Shown: in pieces, positions 25,068 through 37,749 of the stretch
How the letters are laid out: the number at the start of each line of letters is the position of its first letter
Numbering within the stretch: the first letter of the stretch is position 1
Assembly: GCF_001899645.1 (NCBI RefSeq)
Contig: NZ_MKVV01000054.1
Location: forward strand, 1-64,000
Length of the DNA: 64,000 nucleotides
From: Pseudonocardia sp. 73-21
Lineage (GTDB): Bacteria > Actinomycetota > Actinomycetes > Mycobacteriales > Pseudonocardiaceae
Direction: 5' to 3'
The notes under the pieces: generated by a model
Databases searched by the model: none
The model's input: only the letters and a program-made list of their open reading frames with translations
What the model was told of the DNA's origin: nothing
Translations under genes and position numbers: made by a program

Positions 25068-25083
25068 GAAGGGGAGAGACAAC

Positions 25084-26043
25084 ATGGCTGAGGTCCTGGT
25101 CCTGGTCGACCACCTCGAGGGTGAGATCAAGAAGTCCACGTTCGAGCTGCTGACCGCCGCCCGCGCGCTGGGTGAGCCGTCCGCGGTCGTCGTCGGTGCC
25201 GCGGGCACCGCCGGCAAGCTGGCCGACGGCCTCAAGGCGCACGGCGCCGAGAAGATCTACGTGGCCGAGACCGACTCGAGCGACTTCCTCTCGCCCGAGG
25301 TGTCGGTGCTCGCGTCGCTGATCGAGGGCAAGTCCCCGGCCGCGGTGCTGATCGGCGTCTCCGCCGACGGCAAGGAGATCGCCGGCCGGCTCGCGGTGCG
25401 CACGAACTCCGCGTGGCTCAACGACGTCGTCGGGGTCGGGGTGGGTGGGGATGCCGCAGCGGTCACGCACTCCGTGTTCGGTGGGGCGTTCATCGCCGAG
25501 GCGAAGGCCAACACCGAGCACCCGGTGATCACGGTGCGCCCGGGTTCGATCGAGATCGAGCAGGCCGCGGGTGCGGGCGCCGAGGAGACCGTCGATGTCC
25601 CCGCGTCGACCGGGCGTCAGGCCACCGTCACCAGCCGCGAGCCGATCGTGGGCGGTGACCGTCCGGAGCTCACCGAGGCCTCGGTGGTCGTCTCCGGTGG
25701 TCGTGGCGTGGGTTCGGCCGAGGACTTCCAGGTCGTGGAGGTGCTGGCCGACTCGCTCGGGGCGGCCGTGGGCGCCTCGCGGGCCGCGGTGGACTCGGGC
25801 TACTACCCGCACCAGTTCCAGGTGGGGCAGACCGGGAAGACGGTCTCCCCGCAGCTCTACATCGCGCTGGGCATCTCGGGTGCCATCCAGCACCGGGCCG
25901 GGATGCAGACGTCGAAGACGATCATCGCGGTGAACAAGGACACCGAGGCGCCGATCTTCGAGATCGCCGACTTCGGTGTGGTGGGTGACCTGTTCAAGGT
26001 GGCCCCGCAGCTCAAGGAAGAGATCGCCAAGCGCAAGAGCTGA
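25084..26043 (+). CDS. etfA: Electron transfer flavoprotein alpha subunit
   Basis: The 319-residue EtfA carries the FAD. The C-terminal FAD domain shows [67 protein letters not shown] and ends with [14 protein letters not shown] [24 protein letters not shown]. Length is normal. A GGGGAGAG ribosome site precedes the ATG. It forms an operon with etfB and is followed by a strong hairpin. Confidence 0.95.
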   Translation: MAEVLVLVDHLEGEIKKSTFELLTAARALGEPSAVVVGAAGTAGKLADGLKAHGAEKIYVAETDSSDFLSPEVSVLASLIEGKSPAAVLIGVSADGKEIAGRLAVRTNSAWLNDVVGVGVGGDAAAVTHSVFGGAFIAEAKANTEHPVITVRPGSIEIEQAAGAGAEETVDVPASTGRQATVTSREPIVGGDRPELTEASVVVSGGRGVGSAEDFQVVEVLADSLGAAVGASRAAVDSGYYPHQFQVGQTGKTVSPQLYIALGISGAIQHRAGMQTSKTIIAVNKDTEAPIFEIADFGVVGDLFKVAPQLKEEIAKRKS

Positions 26044-26055
26044 TCTCGTCCCCTC

Positions 26056-26087
26056 CGCGCCCCCGAGCCCTCCCGTTCGGGGGCGCG
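26056..26087 (+). terminator. Hairpin terminator after etfA
   Basis: An 11-bp perfect stem (CGCGCCCCCGA pairing with 26077-26087) closes a 10-nt loop, 12 nt after the etfA stop. There is no T-run, as is common in this GC range. Confidence 0.65.
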
Positions 26088-26186
26088 GTGCCGTCCGTGG
26101 GGCGATCCGGGGAGTTCATCCGGGTTCCATCGACACGTCGGCCCTTCTGGGGCCGCGCGTTGCCCGCGGTCCGTACACAGTGGGCC

Positions 26187-26948
26187 GTGACGTCCTCGCA
26201 GGTACTCGTCCAGACGCCGCAGGCCGCGGGCTCGCGGTACTCGCTGCTCCTGACCACCGACTCCGACGAGGTGGTGGCCGCCCAGCGGCTGCGCCACCAC
26301 GTGTTCGTCGACGAGCTCGGGGCCACCGTGCACAGCCCCGAGCCCGGGATCGACGCCGACCGCTTCGACGCCTTCTGCGACCACCTCGTCGTCCGGGAGG
26401 ACGCCACGGGGGAGATCGTCGGCACCTACCGCGTGCTGCCGCCCGAGCGCGCCCGGGCCGCGGGGTCGCTCTACTGCGAGAGCGAGTTCGCGATCGACGC
26501 GCTCGCGCCCCTGCGCTCCTCACTGGTCGAGACGGGACGCTCGTGCGTGCACCCCGACCACCGCGACGGCGCCGTCGTCAGCCTCGTGTGGGCCGGCCTC
26601 GCCCGCTACATGCTGCTCACCGGCAACAAGTGGCTCGTCGGCTGCGCCAGCGTGCCGCTGGCCGACGGTGGTCACCTCGCGGCCGGGGTCGCAGACCGGG
26701 TGGCGGAACGGCACCTCGCGTCCGGGGCCTACCGGGTGCGTCCGCTGCGGCCGTGGGACCCGACCGGGATCGCGCGGCCGGCGAAGGCCGCCCTGCCGCC
26801 GTTGCTGCGGGGGTACGTCCGGCTGGGTGCCTGGGTCTGCGGCGACCCGGCCTTCGATCCCGACTTCGACTGCGCCGACTTCCTCGTCCTGCTCGGCCTG
26901 GACCACATGGACGCCCGGTACGCGCGGTTCTTCCTGGGGGAGCGGTGA
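26187..26948 (+). CDS. OlsB-like GNAT acyltransferase
   Basis: The 253-residue protein matches the acyl-ACP dependent ornithine/amino-acid N-acyltransferase group (Rv3027c in order): [53 protein letters not shown] and LVGCASVPL. With the PlsC-type gene that overlaps its stop it could make an ornithine-type aminolipid. This is inferred from the family and pairing. The start is uncertain: the GTG at 26187 begins the plausible N-terminus, while an ATG at 26088 would add residues that look non-coding. Confidence 0.75.
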   Translation: MTSSQVLVQTPQAAGSRYSLLLTTDSDEVVAAQRLRHHVFVDELGATVHSPEPGIDADRFDAFCDHLVVREDATGEIVGTYRVLPPERARAAGSLYCESEFAIDALAPLRSSLVETGRSCVHPDHRDGAVVSLVWAGLARYMLLTGNKWLVGCASVPLADGGHLAAGVADRVAERHLASGAYRVRPLRPWDPTGIARPAKAALPPLLRGYVRLGAWVCGDPAFDPDFDCADFLVLLGLDHMDARYARFFLGER

Positions 26949-27838
26949 TGGCCCACCCGGTGCTCCGGGAGCCGAGCTGGGCCCCGGCCTCCCCGTGCAC
27001 GCCCGAGTGCCTCCCGCCGGCCGGTGGCCCCCGCTGCGGACGGCTGCGTGTCGCGGCGCGGATGACCGGGCTGGTGCTCGTGTTGCTGGCCACCGTCGCC
27101 GGTGCCCCCGTGCTGACGGCCGGCCTGCGCGACCGCTGGGTCCGCCGCTGCAGCCGGGCCGCGCTGCGGGCGGCCGGCGTGCGGCTGCGGGTCACCGGCG
27201 CCGACCGCTACCGAGCCGGTGACGGGGCGCTCGTGGTGGCCAACCACATGTCGTGGATCGACGTGCTCGCCCTCGACGCCGTGGAGCCCGTGCGGATGCT
27301 CGCCAAGCTCGAGGTGCGGGGCTGGCCCGTGATCGGCGGGCTCGCCGCCCGCACCGGCGCGCTGTTCGTCGACCGGGCCGGGCTCCGCGCCCTGCCGGCC
27401 ACCGTGGCGGCCACCGCCGACGCGCTGCGGTCGGGCGCCGCCGTCGGCGTCTTCCCGGAGGGCACGACGTGGTGCGGCGAGGCGGCGGGCTCGTTCCGCC
27501 GGGCGGCGTTCCAGGCGGCCATCGACGCGGAGGTGACGGTCCGCCCGGTCGCGATCGGCTTCCGGCTGTCCGACGGCACACCGGCCCGCGGGGCGGCGTT
27601 CGTGGGGGAGCAGACGCTGCTCGACTCCCTCCTGCGCGTCCTGCGGCTGCCGGGACTGGTGTGCGAGGTGAACGTGCTGCCCGCGATCGACCCGGCCGGT
27701 CACGACCGCCGCGGGCTCGCCGCCCGGGCGGCGACGGCCGTGGGGTCGGCGACGGGCGTGGCGCACCTCACCGGGCGGACGGCGCCCGTATCGTCCCCGC
27801 TGCGCGTCGCCGCCGAACCCCTCGGTGTCGCGGCCTGA
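26948..27838 (+). CDS. 1-acylglycerol-3-phosphate acyltransferase family (PlsC/OlsA-like)
   Basis: The 296-residue protein has one N-terminal membrane helix (about residues 38-58) and the acyltransferase motifs NHMSWIDVLAL (the HX4D catalytic pair), GALFVDRAG and FPEGTTWCG. It would move an acyl chain onto a lysolipid. Its ATG overlaps the stop of the GNAT gene (TGATG), so the two proteins are made together. The likely product is an acylated aminolipid, or it may act in phosphatidate synthesis. It corresponds to Rv3026c in order. Confidence 0.8.
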   Translation: MAHPVLREPSWAPASPCTPECLPPAGGPRCGRLRVAARMTGLVLVLLATVAGAPVLTAGLRDRWVRRCSRAALRAAGVRLRVTGADRYRAGDGALVVANHMSWIDVLALDAVEPVRMLAKLEVRGWPVIGGLAARTGALFVDRAGLRALPATVAATADALRSGAAVGVFPEGTTWCGEAAGSFRRAAFQAAIDAEVTVRPVAIGFRLSDGTPARGAAFVGEQTLLDSLLRVLRLPGLVCEVNVLPAIDPAGHDRRGLAARAATAVGSATGVAHLTGRTAPVSSPLRVAAEPLGVAA

Positions 27839-28064
27839 GCCGCTCGGCCCTGTCGTGGGGTAGCGAGCGGCCGAACGGGGTATCCGTACTACTCACCGGC
27901 CCGATACGCGGAGTAGGAACCGCGGTGGATCACCTGCGGCGGCGAGTCCGACCGCGGCGCACGCCGGTACCTGCGCACGTCGTGGACCCGGGGTGCTGGT
28001 CGACGGGCCCTGACCGGGGCGCGGCGACTACCCTCGTCCGGAGGAACTCGATCGGACGGTTGAC

Positions 28065-29279
28065 GTGAGCACTCCCAGCACCAGGGCGACGTACCTCGAC
28101 CACGCCGCCACCACTCCGATGTTCGCGGAGTCGGTGGCGCGGATGGCCGAGGCGCTCACGCGCACCGGAAACGCGTCGTCGCTGCACACCGCCGGTCGCC
28201 GGTCGCGGCGCGACGTCGAGGAGTCGCGGGAGCGCATCGCCGCGGCGCTGGGCGCCCGGCCGTCGGAGGTCGTGCTCACCACCGGCGGCACGGAGAGCGA
28301 CAACCTCGCGGTGAAGGGTCTCTACTGGGCGCGCCGCGCCGCCGACCCGCGCCGGAAGCGGGTGCTCGTCTCCGCGATCGAGCACCACGCCGTGCTCGAC
28401 GCCGCCGAGTGGCTCGGTGAGCACGAGGGCGCCACGGTGGAGCTGCTGCCCGTGGACGCCCACGGCCGCGTCCGGCCCGACACGCTGCGCGCCGCTCTCG
28501 CCCGCGAGCCCGGGTCCGTCGCGCTCGTGTCGGTGATGTGGGCCAACAACGAGGTCGGCACGGTCAACCCGGTCCGCGAGCTCGCCGCCATCGCCCACGA
28601 GTTCGACGTGCCGCTGCACACCGACGCCGTCCAGGCCGTCGGGATCCTGCCCGTCGACTTCACGGCGTCCGGCGTCGACGCGCTCACGCTCACCGGCCAC
28701 AAGCTCGGCGGTCCCTACGGCGCCGGCGCGCTGCTGCTGGGTCGCAGCGTCGCGCTCACCCCGCTGCTGCACGGTGGCGGCCAGGAGCGCGACGTGCGGT
28801 CGGGCACGCTGGACACCCCCGCCGTCGTCGGGCTGGCCACGGCCGTCGAGATGTCGGTGGCCGACGCCCCGCGCCGCGCCGCGCTGCTCGCCGGGCTGCG
28901 CGACGACCTCATCGGCAAGGTGCTGGCCAGCGTGGACGACGCCGTCCTCAACGGCGATCCGGGCACCGGCGTCGTCGACGGCGGCCCGTCGCGGCTGCCC
29001 GGCAACGCGCACCTGTCGTTCCCCGGCTGCGAGGGCGACAGCCTGCTGATGCTGCTCGATGCGCACGGCATCGAGTGCTCGACGGGCTCCGCGTGCACGG
29101 CCGGGGTCGCGCAGCCCAGCCACGTGCTGCTCGCGATGGGGGCCGACGAGGCCACCGCCCGCGGCTCGCTGCGGTTCTCCCTCGGCCACACCTCCACGGC
29201 CGCCGACGTCGACGCGGTGGCGGCGGTGATCGGGCAGGTCGTGGACCGGGCCCGGCGCGCCGGGCAGCCGGTCCGATGA
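28065..29279 (+). CDS. iscS: Cysteine desulfurase (NifS/IscS type)
   Basis: The 404-residue PLP enzyme takes sulfur from cysteine as an enzyme persulfide. It shows the start [10 protein letters not shown], the PLP-lysine region [17 protein letters not shown] and the catalytic-cysteine loop [11 protein letters not shown]. The GTG start is 5 bases after TTGAC. The stop overlaps the mnmA start (ATGA), which suggests its main client is MnmA, as in the Rv3025c-Rv3024c pair. Confidence 0.93.
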   Translation: MSTPSTRATYLDHAATTPMFAESVARMAEALTRTGNASSLHTAGRRSRRDVEESRERIAAALGARPSEVVLTTGGTESDNLAVKGLYWARRAADPRRKRVLVSAIEHHAVLDAAEWLGEHEGATVELLPVDAHGRVRPDTLRAALAREPGSVALVSVMWANNEVGTVNPVRELAAIAHEFDVPLHTDAVQAVGILPVDFTASGVDALTLTGHKLGGPYGAGALLLGRSVALTPLLHGGGQERDVRSGTLDTPAVVGLATAVEMSVADAPRRAALLAGLRDDLIGKVLASVDDAVLNGDPGTGVVDGGPSRLPGNAHLSFPGCEGDSLLMLLDAHGIECSTGSACTAGVAQPSHVLLAMGADEATARGSLRFSLGHTSTAADVDAVAAVIGQVVDRARRAGQPVR

Positions 29280-30340
29280 AGGTCCTCGCCGCCATGAGCG
29301 GCGGCGTCGACTCCGCCGTGGCCGCCGCCCGGGCCGTCGACGCGGGGCACGACGTCGTCGGCGTGCACCTGGCGCTGTCCGAGACCCCGGCCGCCCTGCG
29401 GGGCGGCTCCCGCGGCTGCTGCTCCAAGGAGGACGCGGGCGACGCGCGCCGCGCCGCCGACGTGCTCGACATCCCGTTCTACGTCTGGGACTTCGCGGCC
29501 CGGTTCACCGAGGACGTCGTCGACGACTTCGTGGCCTCCTACGCCGCCGGCCAGACCCCGAACCCGTGCCTGCGCTGCAATGAGAAGATCAAGTTCGCGG
29601 CGCTGCTGGACCGGGCGCTGGGGCTGGGCTTCGACGCGGTGTGCACGGGGCACTACGCGCAGCTCGTGGACGGTGCACTCAGGCGGGCCGTCGACGAGGA
29701 CAAGGACCAGTCCTACGTCCTGTCGGTGCTCACCCCGCACCAGCTCGCCCACGCGCTGTTCCCGATCGGCGACACCCCGAAGTCCGAGGTCCGGGCCGAG
29801 GCCGCGCGGCGAGGGCTGCGGGTGGCCGACAAGCCCGACTCCCACGACATCTGCTTCATCCCCTCCGGTGACACGCGGGCCTTCCTCACGGAGCGGATCG
29901 GGGTGCGTCCGGGCGCGATCGTCGACCACGCCACGGGGGAGGAGCTGGCGCGCCACGACGGCGTCCACGGCTTCACCGTCGGCCAGCGCAAGGGCATCGG
30001 CGTCGACGCGCCCGCCGCGGACGGCCGCCCACGTTACGTGCTGGGCATCGAGCCGGTGAGCGGCACGGTGCGGGTCGGTCCGGCCGCCGCGCTGGACGTC
30101 CGCACGATCGACGCCGCCCGTCCGGTGTGGGGCAGCGGCCGCGCGCCGGGCCCGCGGTTCCGGTGCGTCGCGCAGGTGCGGGCCCACGGCGGCCTGGCCG
30201 GGGCGACGGCGGAGCCCAGCGCCGACGGCGTGCGCGTGGAGCTGGACGAGCCGCTACGCGGGGTGGCCCCCGGTCAGGCGGTGGCCCTCTACGCCGGCGA
30301 CGTGGTGCTGGGCAGCGCGACGATCACCGGGGCCCACTGA
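29276..30340 (+). CDS. mnmA: tRNA-specific 2-thiouridylase MnmA
   Basis: The 354-residue enzyme adds sulfur to U34 of Lys, Glu and Gln tRNAs. It has the PP-loop [11 protein letters not shown], the catalytic cysteine in [12 protein letters not shown], the second cysteine in [12 protein letters not shown], and [11 protein letters not shown]. Length is usual. The ATG lies 2 nt inside the end of the desulfurase gene, so sulfur donor and user are co-translated. Confidence 0.95.
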   Translation: MKVLAAMSGGVDSAVAAARAVDAGHDVVGVHLALSETPAALRGGSRGCCSKEDAGDARRAADVLDIPFYVWDFAARFTEDVVDDFVASYAAGQTPNPCLRCNEKIKFAALLDRALGLGFDAVCTGHYAQLVDGALRRAVDEDKDQSYVLSVLTPHQLAHALFPIGDTPKSEVRAEAARRGLRVADKPDSHDICFIPSGDTRAFLTERIGVRPGAIVDHATGEELARHDGVHGFTVGQRKGIGVDAPAADGRPRYVLGIEPVSGTVRVGPAAALDVRTIDAARPVWGSGRAPGPRFRCVAQVRAHGGLAGATAEPSADGVRVELDEPLRGVAPGQAVALYAGDVVLGSATITGAH

Positions 30341-30387
30341 GGTGCGCTGACGCGCGCGCACGACCCCGGTGCTGGTAGACAGGCGCC

Positions 30388-31566
30388 GTGAGCACCGACG
30401 ATCCGCTGGCCGCCGCACTCGCCGCCGCCGGCCTCGCCGGGGTCCGGCCGGGCGCACCGCCGCCCCCGCCGTCCCCGGTGATCGAGGTCGTCACCCCGGA
30501 CGAGCCCGCCGAGCCGGCCCCGCACTGGCCCGCGGGCGCGGCCACCGGCGTCGGCTCCATGCCCGGTGACGACGTGCGGGAGGCCGCGGCCACCGTCGTC
30601 GGCGAGGTGCCGCTGATGCCGTTCCTGCCCGAGCTGCCTGCGCGCGGCGTGGGTGCGGACATGATCGGGCGCACCGCCGGGCTGCTCGTCGACATCGCGG
30701 TGGAGGTGCGGCCGTCGGGCTACCGGGTGGCGTCGCGGCCCGGCCGCGACCACCGCACCGCCGTCGACCTGCTGCGCGGCGACCTCGACGCCTTCGACGA
30801 GGCCTGCGACCCCGTGCACCCCGGCTGGGTGAAGGTCCAGTCCGCCGGGCCGTGGACGCTCGCCGCGTCCGTCGAGGTGCGCACGGGCCACACCGTGCTG
30901 TCGGACCGCGGTGCCGTCCGCGAGTTCGCCTCCAGCCTCACCGAGGGCCTCAAGCAGCACATCGCGGAGGTGGCGGCCCGCACGGGCGCACACGTCGTGC
31001 TGCAGCTCGACGAGCCGTCGCTCGGCGCGGTGATCAACGGCCTGGTGCCCACCCCATCGCGGTACGGCACCGTGCGCGCGGTGTCGGAGGCGGCGGCGGG
31101 GACCGTGCTGCGCGACCTGATCACCGCCGTCGGCGTGCCGGTGGTGCTGCACTGCTGCGCGTCGCGGCCGCCGATGGCGGTGCTCGCCGACGTGGGCGCG
31201 GCGGCCGTCGGCATCGACGCCACCCGACCGGAGATCGCCGGCCGCACCGCGGAGCCCGCGTCACTGGACCGCATCGGCGAGATCTGGGACGCCGGCACCC
31301 CGCTCCTGCTGGGCCTCGTGCCCTCGACGGCTCCCCGGGGCCGCGTCACCAGCCGGCAGCTGGCCGGACCCGCGTTCGACCTGGCCGACCGGCTCGGCTT
31401 CGACCGCGCCCGGCTCGGCACGCTCTCCGTCCCGACCCCTACGTGCGGCCTCGCCGGCGCCGACCCCCGCTGGGCCCGCCGCGCCCTGGAGCTGGCCCGC
31501 GAGCTGGGCCAGGCCTTCGTCGACCCGCCCGACACCGACCCCCAGGATCCGGACACGAGGGACTGA
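30388..31566 (+). CDS. Cobalamin-independent methionine synthase family protein (MetE C-terminal-like)
   Basis: The 392-residue protein matches the stand-alone MetE C-terminal barrel: ATGVGSMPGDD, GWVKVQSAGPWTLAASVEV, VVLQLDEPSLGAVI and VVLHCCASRPPMAVL, with a cysteine and glutamate that could bind zinc. Full MetE is about 750 residues, so this is the short paralogue, as Rv3015c just before ligA in M. tuberculosis. Its real substrate is not known. A Pro/Ala-rich N-terminal 45 residues precede the domain. Confidence 0.8.
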   Translation: MSTDDPLAAALAAAGLAGVRPGAPPPPPSPVIEVVTPDEPAEPAPHWPAGAATGVGSMPGDDVREAAATVVGEVPLMPFLPELPARGVGADMIGRTAGLLVDIAVEVRPSGYRVASRPGRDHRTAVDLLRGDLDAFDEACDPVHPGWVKVQSAGPWTLAASVEVRTGHTVLSDRGAVREFASSLTEGLKQHIAEVAARTGAHVVLQLDEPSLGAVINGLVPTPSRYGTVRAVSEAAAGTVLRDLITAVGVPVVLHCCASRPPMAVLADVGAAAVGIDATRPEIAGRTAEPASLDRIGEIWDAGTPLLLGLVPSTAPRGRVTSRQLAGPAFDLADRLGFDRARLGTLSVPTPTCGLAGADPRWARRALELARELGQAFVDPPDTDPQDPDTRD

Positions 31567-31580
31567 CCGCACGCTGCCCG

Positions 31581-31646
31581 CGGGTCGGGGCGCAGGTGCG
31601 CGCGAGTCGGGGCCTGCGTGCGTCCGGGTCGGGGTCCCGGTGCGAC
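31581..31646. repeat. Three tandem 22-bp repeats
   Basis: Units at 31581, 31603 and 31625 share CGRGTCGGGG followed by a variable centre and GTGCG. They fill the gap between two convergent genes. Confidence 0.7.
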
Positions 31647-31655
31647 CGGCAGCGA

Positions 31656-32087
31656 TCAGGGCCCCCGCTCCACCAGCTCCCGGAGGCGCGCGGCGTCACC
31701 GGCGAGGTTCCGTTGCAGCAGCCGCCCGAGCACCGGGGCGAGGAGTCGCTCGAACCCGCTCGGCTCCACCGTGGTCTCCAGCCGCACCCGGCACCGGTCC
31801 GGCCCGAGCGCCTCGACCGTCCGCCGCCCCGCCGCCGTCACCCCCGACGTGGTGCGCCACGTGAACGTCGGACCCGGTCCGACCGTCTCGACGACGCCGC
31901 CGTTGCGGTAGCCCTTGCCGGCGAACCGCATGCGCTCGTCGGTGGTGGTGCCGACGGCCAGCGGCCCCGACGGCTCCATCGCCGTGACGCCCCGGCGCCA
32001 CTCGGGGTCGCGGGCGTAGTCGGCGACGACGTTCCACACCTGCGCCGCGGGCCGCGTGATCGCGACCTCCACCGCGATGCCGATCAC
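31656..32087 (-). CDS. SRPBCC-fold (polyketide cyclase/START-like) protein
   Basis: The 143-residue protein begins VEVAITRPAAQVWNVVADYARDPEWRRGV and follows the pattern of SRPBCC proteins, which bind hydrophobic ligands. No catalytic residue can be named. Its ATG overlaps the stop of the SnoaL-like gene by 4 nt, so the pair is co-translated and both are probably controlled by the divergent MarR regulator. Confidence 0.75.
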   Translation of the reverse strand: MIGIAVEVAITRPAAQVWNVVADYARDPEWRRGVTAMEPSGPLAVGTTTDERMRFAGKGYRNGGVVETVGPGPTFTWRTTSGVTAAGRRTVEALGPDRCRVRLETTVEPSGFERLLAPVLGRLLQRNLAGDAARLRELVERGP

Positions 32088-32467
32088 CGGCCGGACCAGA
32101 ACGCGTCGACGGGCGCCTGCTCGCGGTTGTGGAACCAGATCTCGGCGACGCGGTCGTCCTCCAGGCGCAGCAGGTGCACCGTCGGGTTGTCGAGCGTGGC
32201 CGGTCCCCGCTCGGCCCGCACGCGGCAGTAGACGGCGACGTGGTCGCGCCCGTCCAGCACGTCGAGGACGTCGATGCGCTCACCCGCGTCGGAGCGGGCG
32301 CGGGTCGCGGAGAGGAACTCCAGGATCGCGGGGATCCCGGCGTGCTCGCCGGCCAGCGGGTGGGTGCCGGGCACGTGGAGGACGGCGTCGGGCCGGAGGA
32401 CGGCGGCGGCCGCGGGGACGTCCCCCGCGGCGAGAGCGGCGTAGAGCCGGTGAACGGTGGTCTGCAT
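32084..32467 (-). CDS. SnoaL/NTF2-like protein
   Basis: The 127-residue protein has the cone-fold pattern MQTTVHRLYAALAAGDVPAAAAVLRPDAVLHVPG and VHLLRLEDDRVAEIWFHN. Such proteins are small isomerases, hydrolases or ligand binders; the role here is unknown. It is the first gene of a two-gene unit with the SRPBCC protein and is divergent from a MarR regulator 50 bp away. Confidence 0.8.
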   Translation of the reverse strand: MQTTVHRLYAALAAGDVPAAAAVLRPDAVLHVPGTHPLAGEHAGIPAILEFLSATRARSDAGERIDVLDVLDGRDHVAVYCRVRAERGPATLDNPTVHLLRLEDDRVAEIWFHNREQAPVDAFWSGR

Positions 32468-32517
32468 GCATCGAAAAGTACGACGTCGAAATATACTGTG
32501 TCAAGTAGGATTCCGTC
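32468..32517. promoter_or_regulatory. Shared promoter/operator between SnoaL-like gene and marR
   Basis: The 50-bp gap is far more AT-rich than its surroundings. It holds a perfect 8-bp palindrome CGACGTCG (32481-32488) flanked by GAAAAGTA and AAATATACT. A MarR dimer bound here would cover both promoters. Confidence 0.55.
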
Positions 32518-33012
32518 GTGGACGCGGTCGACCAGCACATCGAGCAGTGGCGCACCCAGCGCCCGGACCTCCCCCTCGACGCCATGGCCACGTTCGGCCG
32601 GCTCGGCCGGCTGCTCGGGACGGCCGGGCCCGCCATCGAGGCGGTGTTCCTGCGGCACGGGCTCACCACCGGCGAGTTCGACGTGCTGGCCGCGCTGCGG
32701 CGTTCAGGCGAGCCGTTCACGCTCCCCCCGTCGGTGCTGGCGCGGTCGATGATGCTTTCGCCCGCCGCCATGACCAACCGCCTCGACCGCCTGGAGGGCG
32801 CCGGTCACGTGACCCGCACGCTCGACCCCGGCAACCGGCGCAGCATGCTCGTGTCCCTGACCGCGTCCGGGCGGGCCACCGTCGACGCGGCCGTCACCGA
32901 GCACGTGGCGAACGAGGAACGGCTGCTCGCGGTGCTGACCCGGGCGGAGCGGGAGACCCTCGACGGTCTGGTCCGCACCCTGCTCGCCGGCATCGAGGAC
33001 GGGCAGACCTGA
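32518..33012 (+). CDS. MarR-family transcriptional regulator
   Basis: The 164-residue winged-helix repressor contains LTTGEFDVLAALRRSGEPFTLPPSVLARSMMLSPAAMTNRLDRLEGAGHVTRTLDPGNRRSMLVSLT, the full MarR DNA-binding core. The start is a GTG. Its position, divergent from the SnoaL/SRPBCC pair with a tiny AT-rich gap, suggests it represses that pair and itself. Confidence 0.88.
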   Translation: MDAVDQHIEQWRTQRPDLPLDAMATFGRLGRLLGTAGPAIEAVFLRHGLTTGEFDVLAALRRSGEPFTLPPSVLARSMMLSPAAMTNRLDRLEGAGHVTRTLDPGNRRSMLVSLTASGRATVDAAVTEHVANEERLLAVLTRAERETLDGLVRTLLAGIEDGQT

Positions 33013-35766
<2,754 letters not shown>

Positions 35767-35855
35767 ACCCGGCGCGGGAGGAGCCCCGATCGGGGCGCCA
35801 CCGGTGTCCGTATGATCGTCGATGTCGGTCCGGTCCCAGCGGGGGAGTTGTCGCA

Positions 35856-36578
35856 GTGCTGCAGGCGGTTCTGAACGGATCGCGGCCCGAGGACGCGCAC
35901 CCGGCGCTGCCGGTCCTCGCGCGGCACCTCGCGCGCGACGCCCGGGCCGTCGGCCGGCTGGGGATCTCCGCCGTGCACGTGCACCCCCGGGGCCCGGACG
36001 GGCAGGAGACGCTCGACCCGATGCACGTCGGCGACGCGGTCGCGGCCATCCGCCAGGAGGTGCCCGGCATGGAGATCGGGGTCACCACCGGCCGGTGGAT
36101 CCAGCCCGACCCACGCCTGCGCATCGAGGCTGTCCTGGCCTGGGGGCACCTGGGCGTCGGCAAGCCCGACGTGTGCTCGGTCAACGTGCACGAGAAGGGC
36201 TGGGTCGACGTGTGCGCCGCCGCGGCGTCGGTCGGCATCGGGGTCGAGCTCGGGGTCTGGACCAGCGGCGACGCCGTCACCCTGCGCACGAACGGTGTTC
36301 CCCACGGCACCACTCGGGTGCTGGCGGAGTCCACCGTCTCCGATCCGGAGACCGCGGTGGCCGAGGCCATCCGCATCATGCGTGCGCTGGGTTCGGAGCT
36401 GGGGGCGCCGGTGCTGCTGCACGGCGAGGAGGACGGCGCGTGGCCGGTCCTGGAGTACGCGCTGCGCATGCGCATCGACACCCGCATCGGGTTCGAGGAC
36501 GTGCTGGTGCGCCCCGACGGCTGGCTCGCCACCGGCAACGACGATCTGGCCAAGGCTGCACTCGCCATCCGTGGCTGA
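35856..36578 (+). CDS. BKACE-family (3-keto-5-aminohexanoate cleavage-like, DUF849) protein
   Basis: The 240-residue barrel protein has the zinc-binding HVHPRG at about residue 36, EIGVTTGRWI, and CSVNVHEKGW. This fits the beta-keto acid cleavage enzyme family, which splits beta-keto acids using acetyl-CoA. It is shorter than the usual 270-300 residues, so the substrate cannot be guessed. The GTG at 35856 is chosen for its GGGGAG ribosome site nine bases upstream. Confidence 0.75.
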   Translation: MLQAVLNGSRPEDAHPALPVLARHLARDARAVGRLGISAVHVHPRGPDGQETLDPMHVGDAVAAIRQEVPGMEIGVTTGRWIQPDPRLRIEAVLAWGHLGVGKPDVCSVNVHEKGWVDVCAAAASVGIGVELGVWTSGDAVTLRTNGVPHGTTRVLAESTVSDPETAVAEAIRIMRALGSELGAPVLLHGEEDGAWPVLEYALRMRIDTRIGFEDVLVRPDGWLATGNDDLAKAALAIRG

Positions 36579-36597
36579 TCGGTCTTTTGCTTCTGCA

Positions 36598-36660
36598 ACA
36601 GTATTGAGGACCCGGACGTGGTCGGACACGTGGCCGCTTGTGCGAACCGCGCAATACTGT
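36598..36660. promoter_or_regulatory. Inverted repeat upstream of the desaturase system
   Basis: ACAGTATTG (36598-36606) and its exact reverse complement CAATACTGT (36652-36660) flank a 45-bp GC-rich spacer, just before the ferredoxin reductase start. Both arms are AT-rich islands. The pair could be two operator half-sites bridged by a regulator of fatty-acid desaturation; this is inference. Confidence 0.5.
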
Positions 36661-36667
36661 CGTGTGT

Positions 36668-37741
36668 ATGGGAGTTCTCAGCTCGATCGGTCAGCTCGCG
36701 CGGGACGCGGCGGCACGCTTCACCCAGCCGCTGCTGCCCGACGACCTGCTCGGCACGCTGAACCCGTTGTGGTCCACCACACAGCCGCACGCGCGCGTGG
36801 TCGGGCTGCATCGCGAGACCGCTGACACCACCACGCTGCTGCTGCGCCCGGGCGTGCGTCGTCCGGTGCACCGGGCCGGGCAGTTCGTCGGCGTCGGGGT
36901 GCAGGTCAACGGCGTGTGGCAGTGGCGCACCTACTCGGTCACGTCGCGCCCCGGCGACGAGCACCTCGCGGTCACGGTCACGGCCGTTCCCGGTGGGGCC
37001 GTCTCGGGTCTGCTCGCCCACCGCACCCCGGTCGGCGCGTTGGTGCGGATCGGCCCGCCCGCCGGCGAGTTCGTGCTGCCCGAGCCCACCCCCGAGAAAC
37101 TGCTGTTCCTGGCGGCCGGCAGCGGCATCACCCCGATCATGGGGATGCTGCGCGAGCTGCACTCCACCCGACCCGAGACGCTGGACGGCGCCGTCGTCGT
37201 GCACTGCGACCGGACCCCGGCCGACCTGGTCTTCGGACTCGAACTGCGCGCGATGGCCGCCTCCACCGGCATGCGGCTCGTCGAGCGGCACACCGCGCTC
37301 GAGGGACGGCTCACCGGGGACGCCCTCACCGACGACGTCCCGGACTGGACGGCGCGGCAGGCGTGGGCCTGCGGCCCGGCCGGGCTGCTCGACGCGTTGA
37401 CCGAGCAGTGGGACCGCCACGGCGACCCCGACGCCCTGCACATCGAGCGCTTCACCCCGCCGACCCTCGCCGCCGACGGCGCCACCGGCGGCCGCGTCGC
37501 GTTCACCACGAGCGGCATCGACGCCGACGCCGCCCCCGGCGAGCCGCTGATGGCGGCCGGCGAGGCGGCCGGCGCGCTGCTGCCCAGCGGCTGCCGCATG
37601 GGCATCTGCCACACCTGCGTGGGGACGCTGCGCTCCGGCGCCGTCCGCGACCTGCGCACCGGTGACCTGTACGACACCCCCGGCGAGTCCGTGCGCACCT
37701 GTGTCTCCGGTGCCGCGGGTGACGTCGAGATCGAGCTCTAG
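36668..37741 (+). CDS. Ferredoxin reductase partner of the acyl desaturase
   Basis: The 357-residue protein has the FAD-binding RTYSVTSRPG, the NAD(P)-binding FLAAGSGITPIMGML and a C-terminal plant-type [2Fe-2S] domain with CRMGICHTC and a last Cys in VRTCVSG. It resembles Rv3230c, which feeds electrons to the DesA3 desaturase. The desaturase gene follows after 8 nt with its own GGAG site. ATG 36668 was chosen over an upstream in-frame ATG because the domain begins here. Confidence 0.88.
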   Translation: MGVLSSIGQLARDAAARFTQPLLPDDLLGTLNPLWSTTQPHARVVGLHRETADTTTLLLRPGVRRPVHRAGQFVGVGVQVNGVWQWRTYSVTSRPGDEHLAVTVTAVPGGAVSGLLAHRTPVGALVRIGPPAGEFVLPEPTPEKLLFLAAGSGITPIMGMLRELHSTRPETLDGAVVVHCDRTPADLVFGLELRAMAASTGMRLVERHTALEGRLTGDALTDDVPDWTARQAWACGPAGLLDALTEQWDRHGDPDALHIERFTPPTLAADGATGGRVAFTTSGIDADAAPGEPLMAAGEAAGALLPSGCRMGICHTCVGTLRSGAVRDLRTGDLYDTPGESVRTCVSGAAGDVEIEL

Positions 37742-37749
37742 GAGTAATC

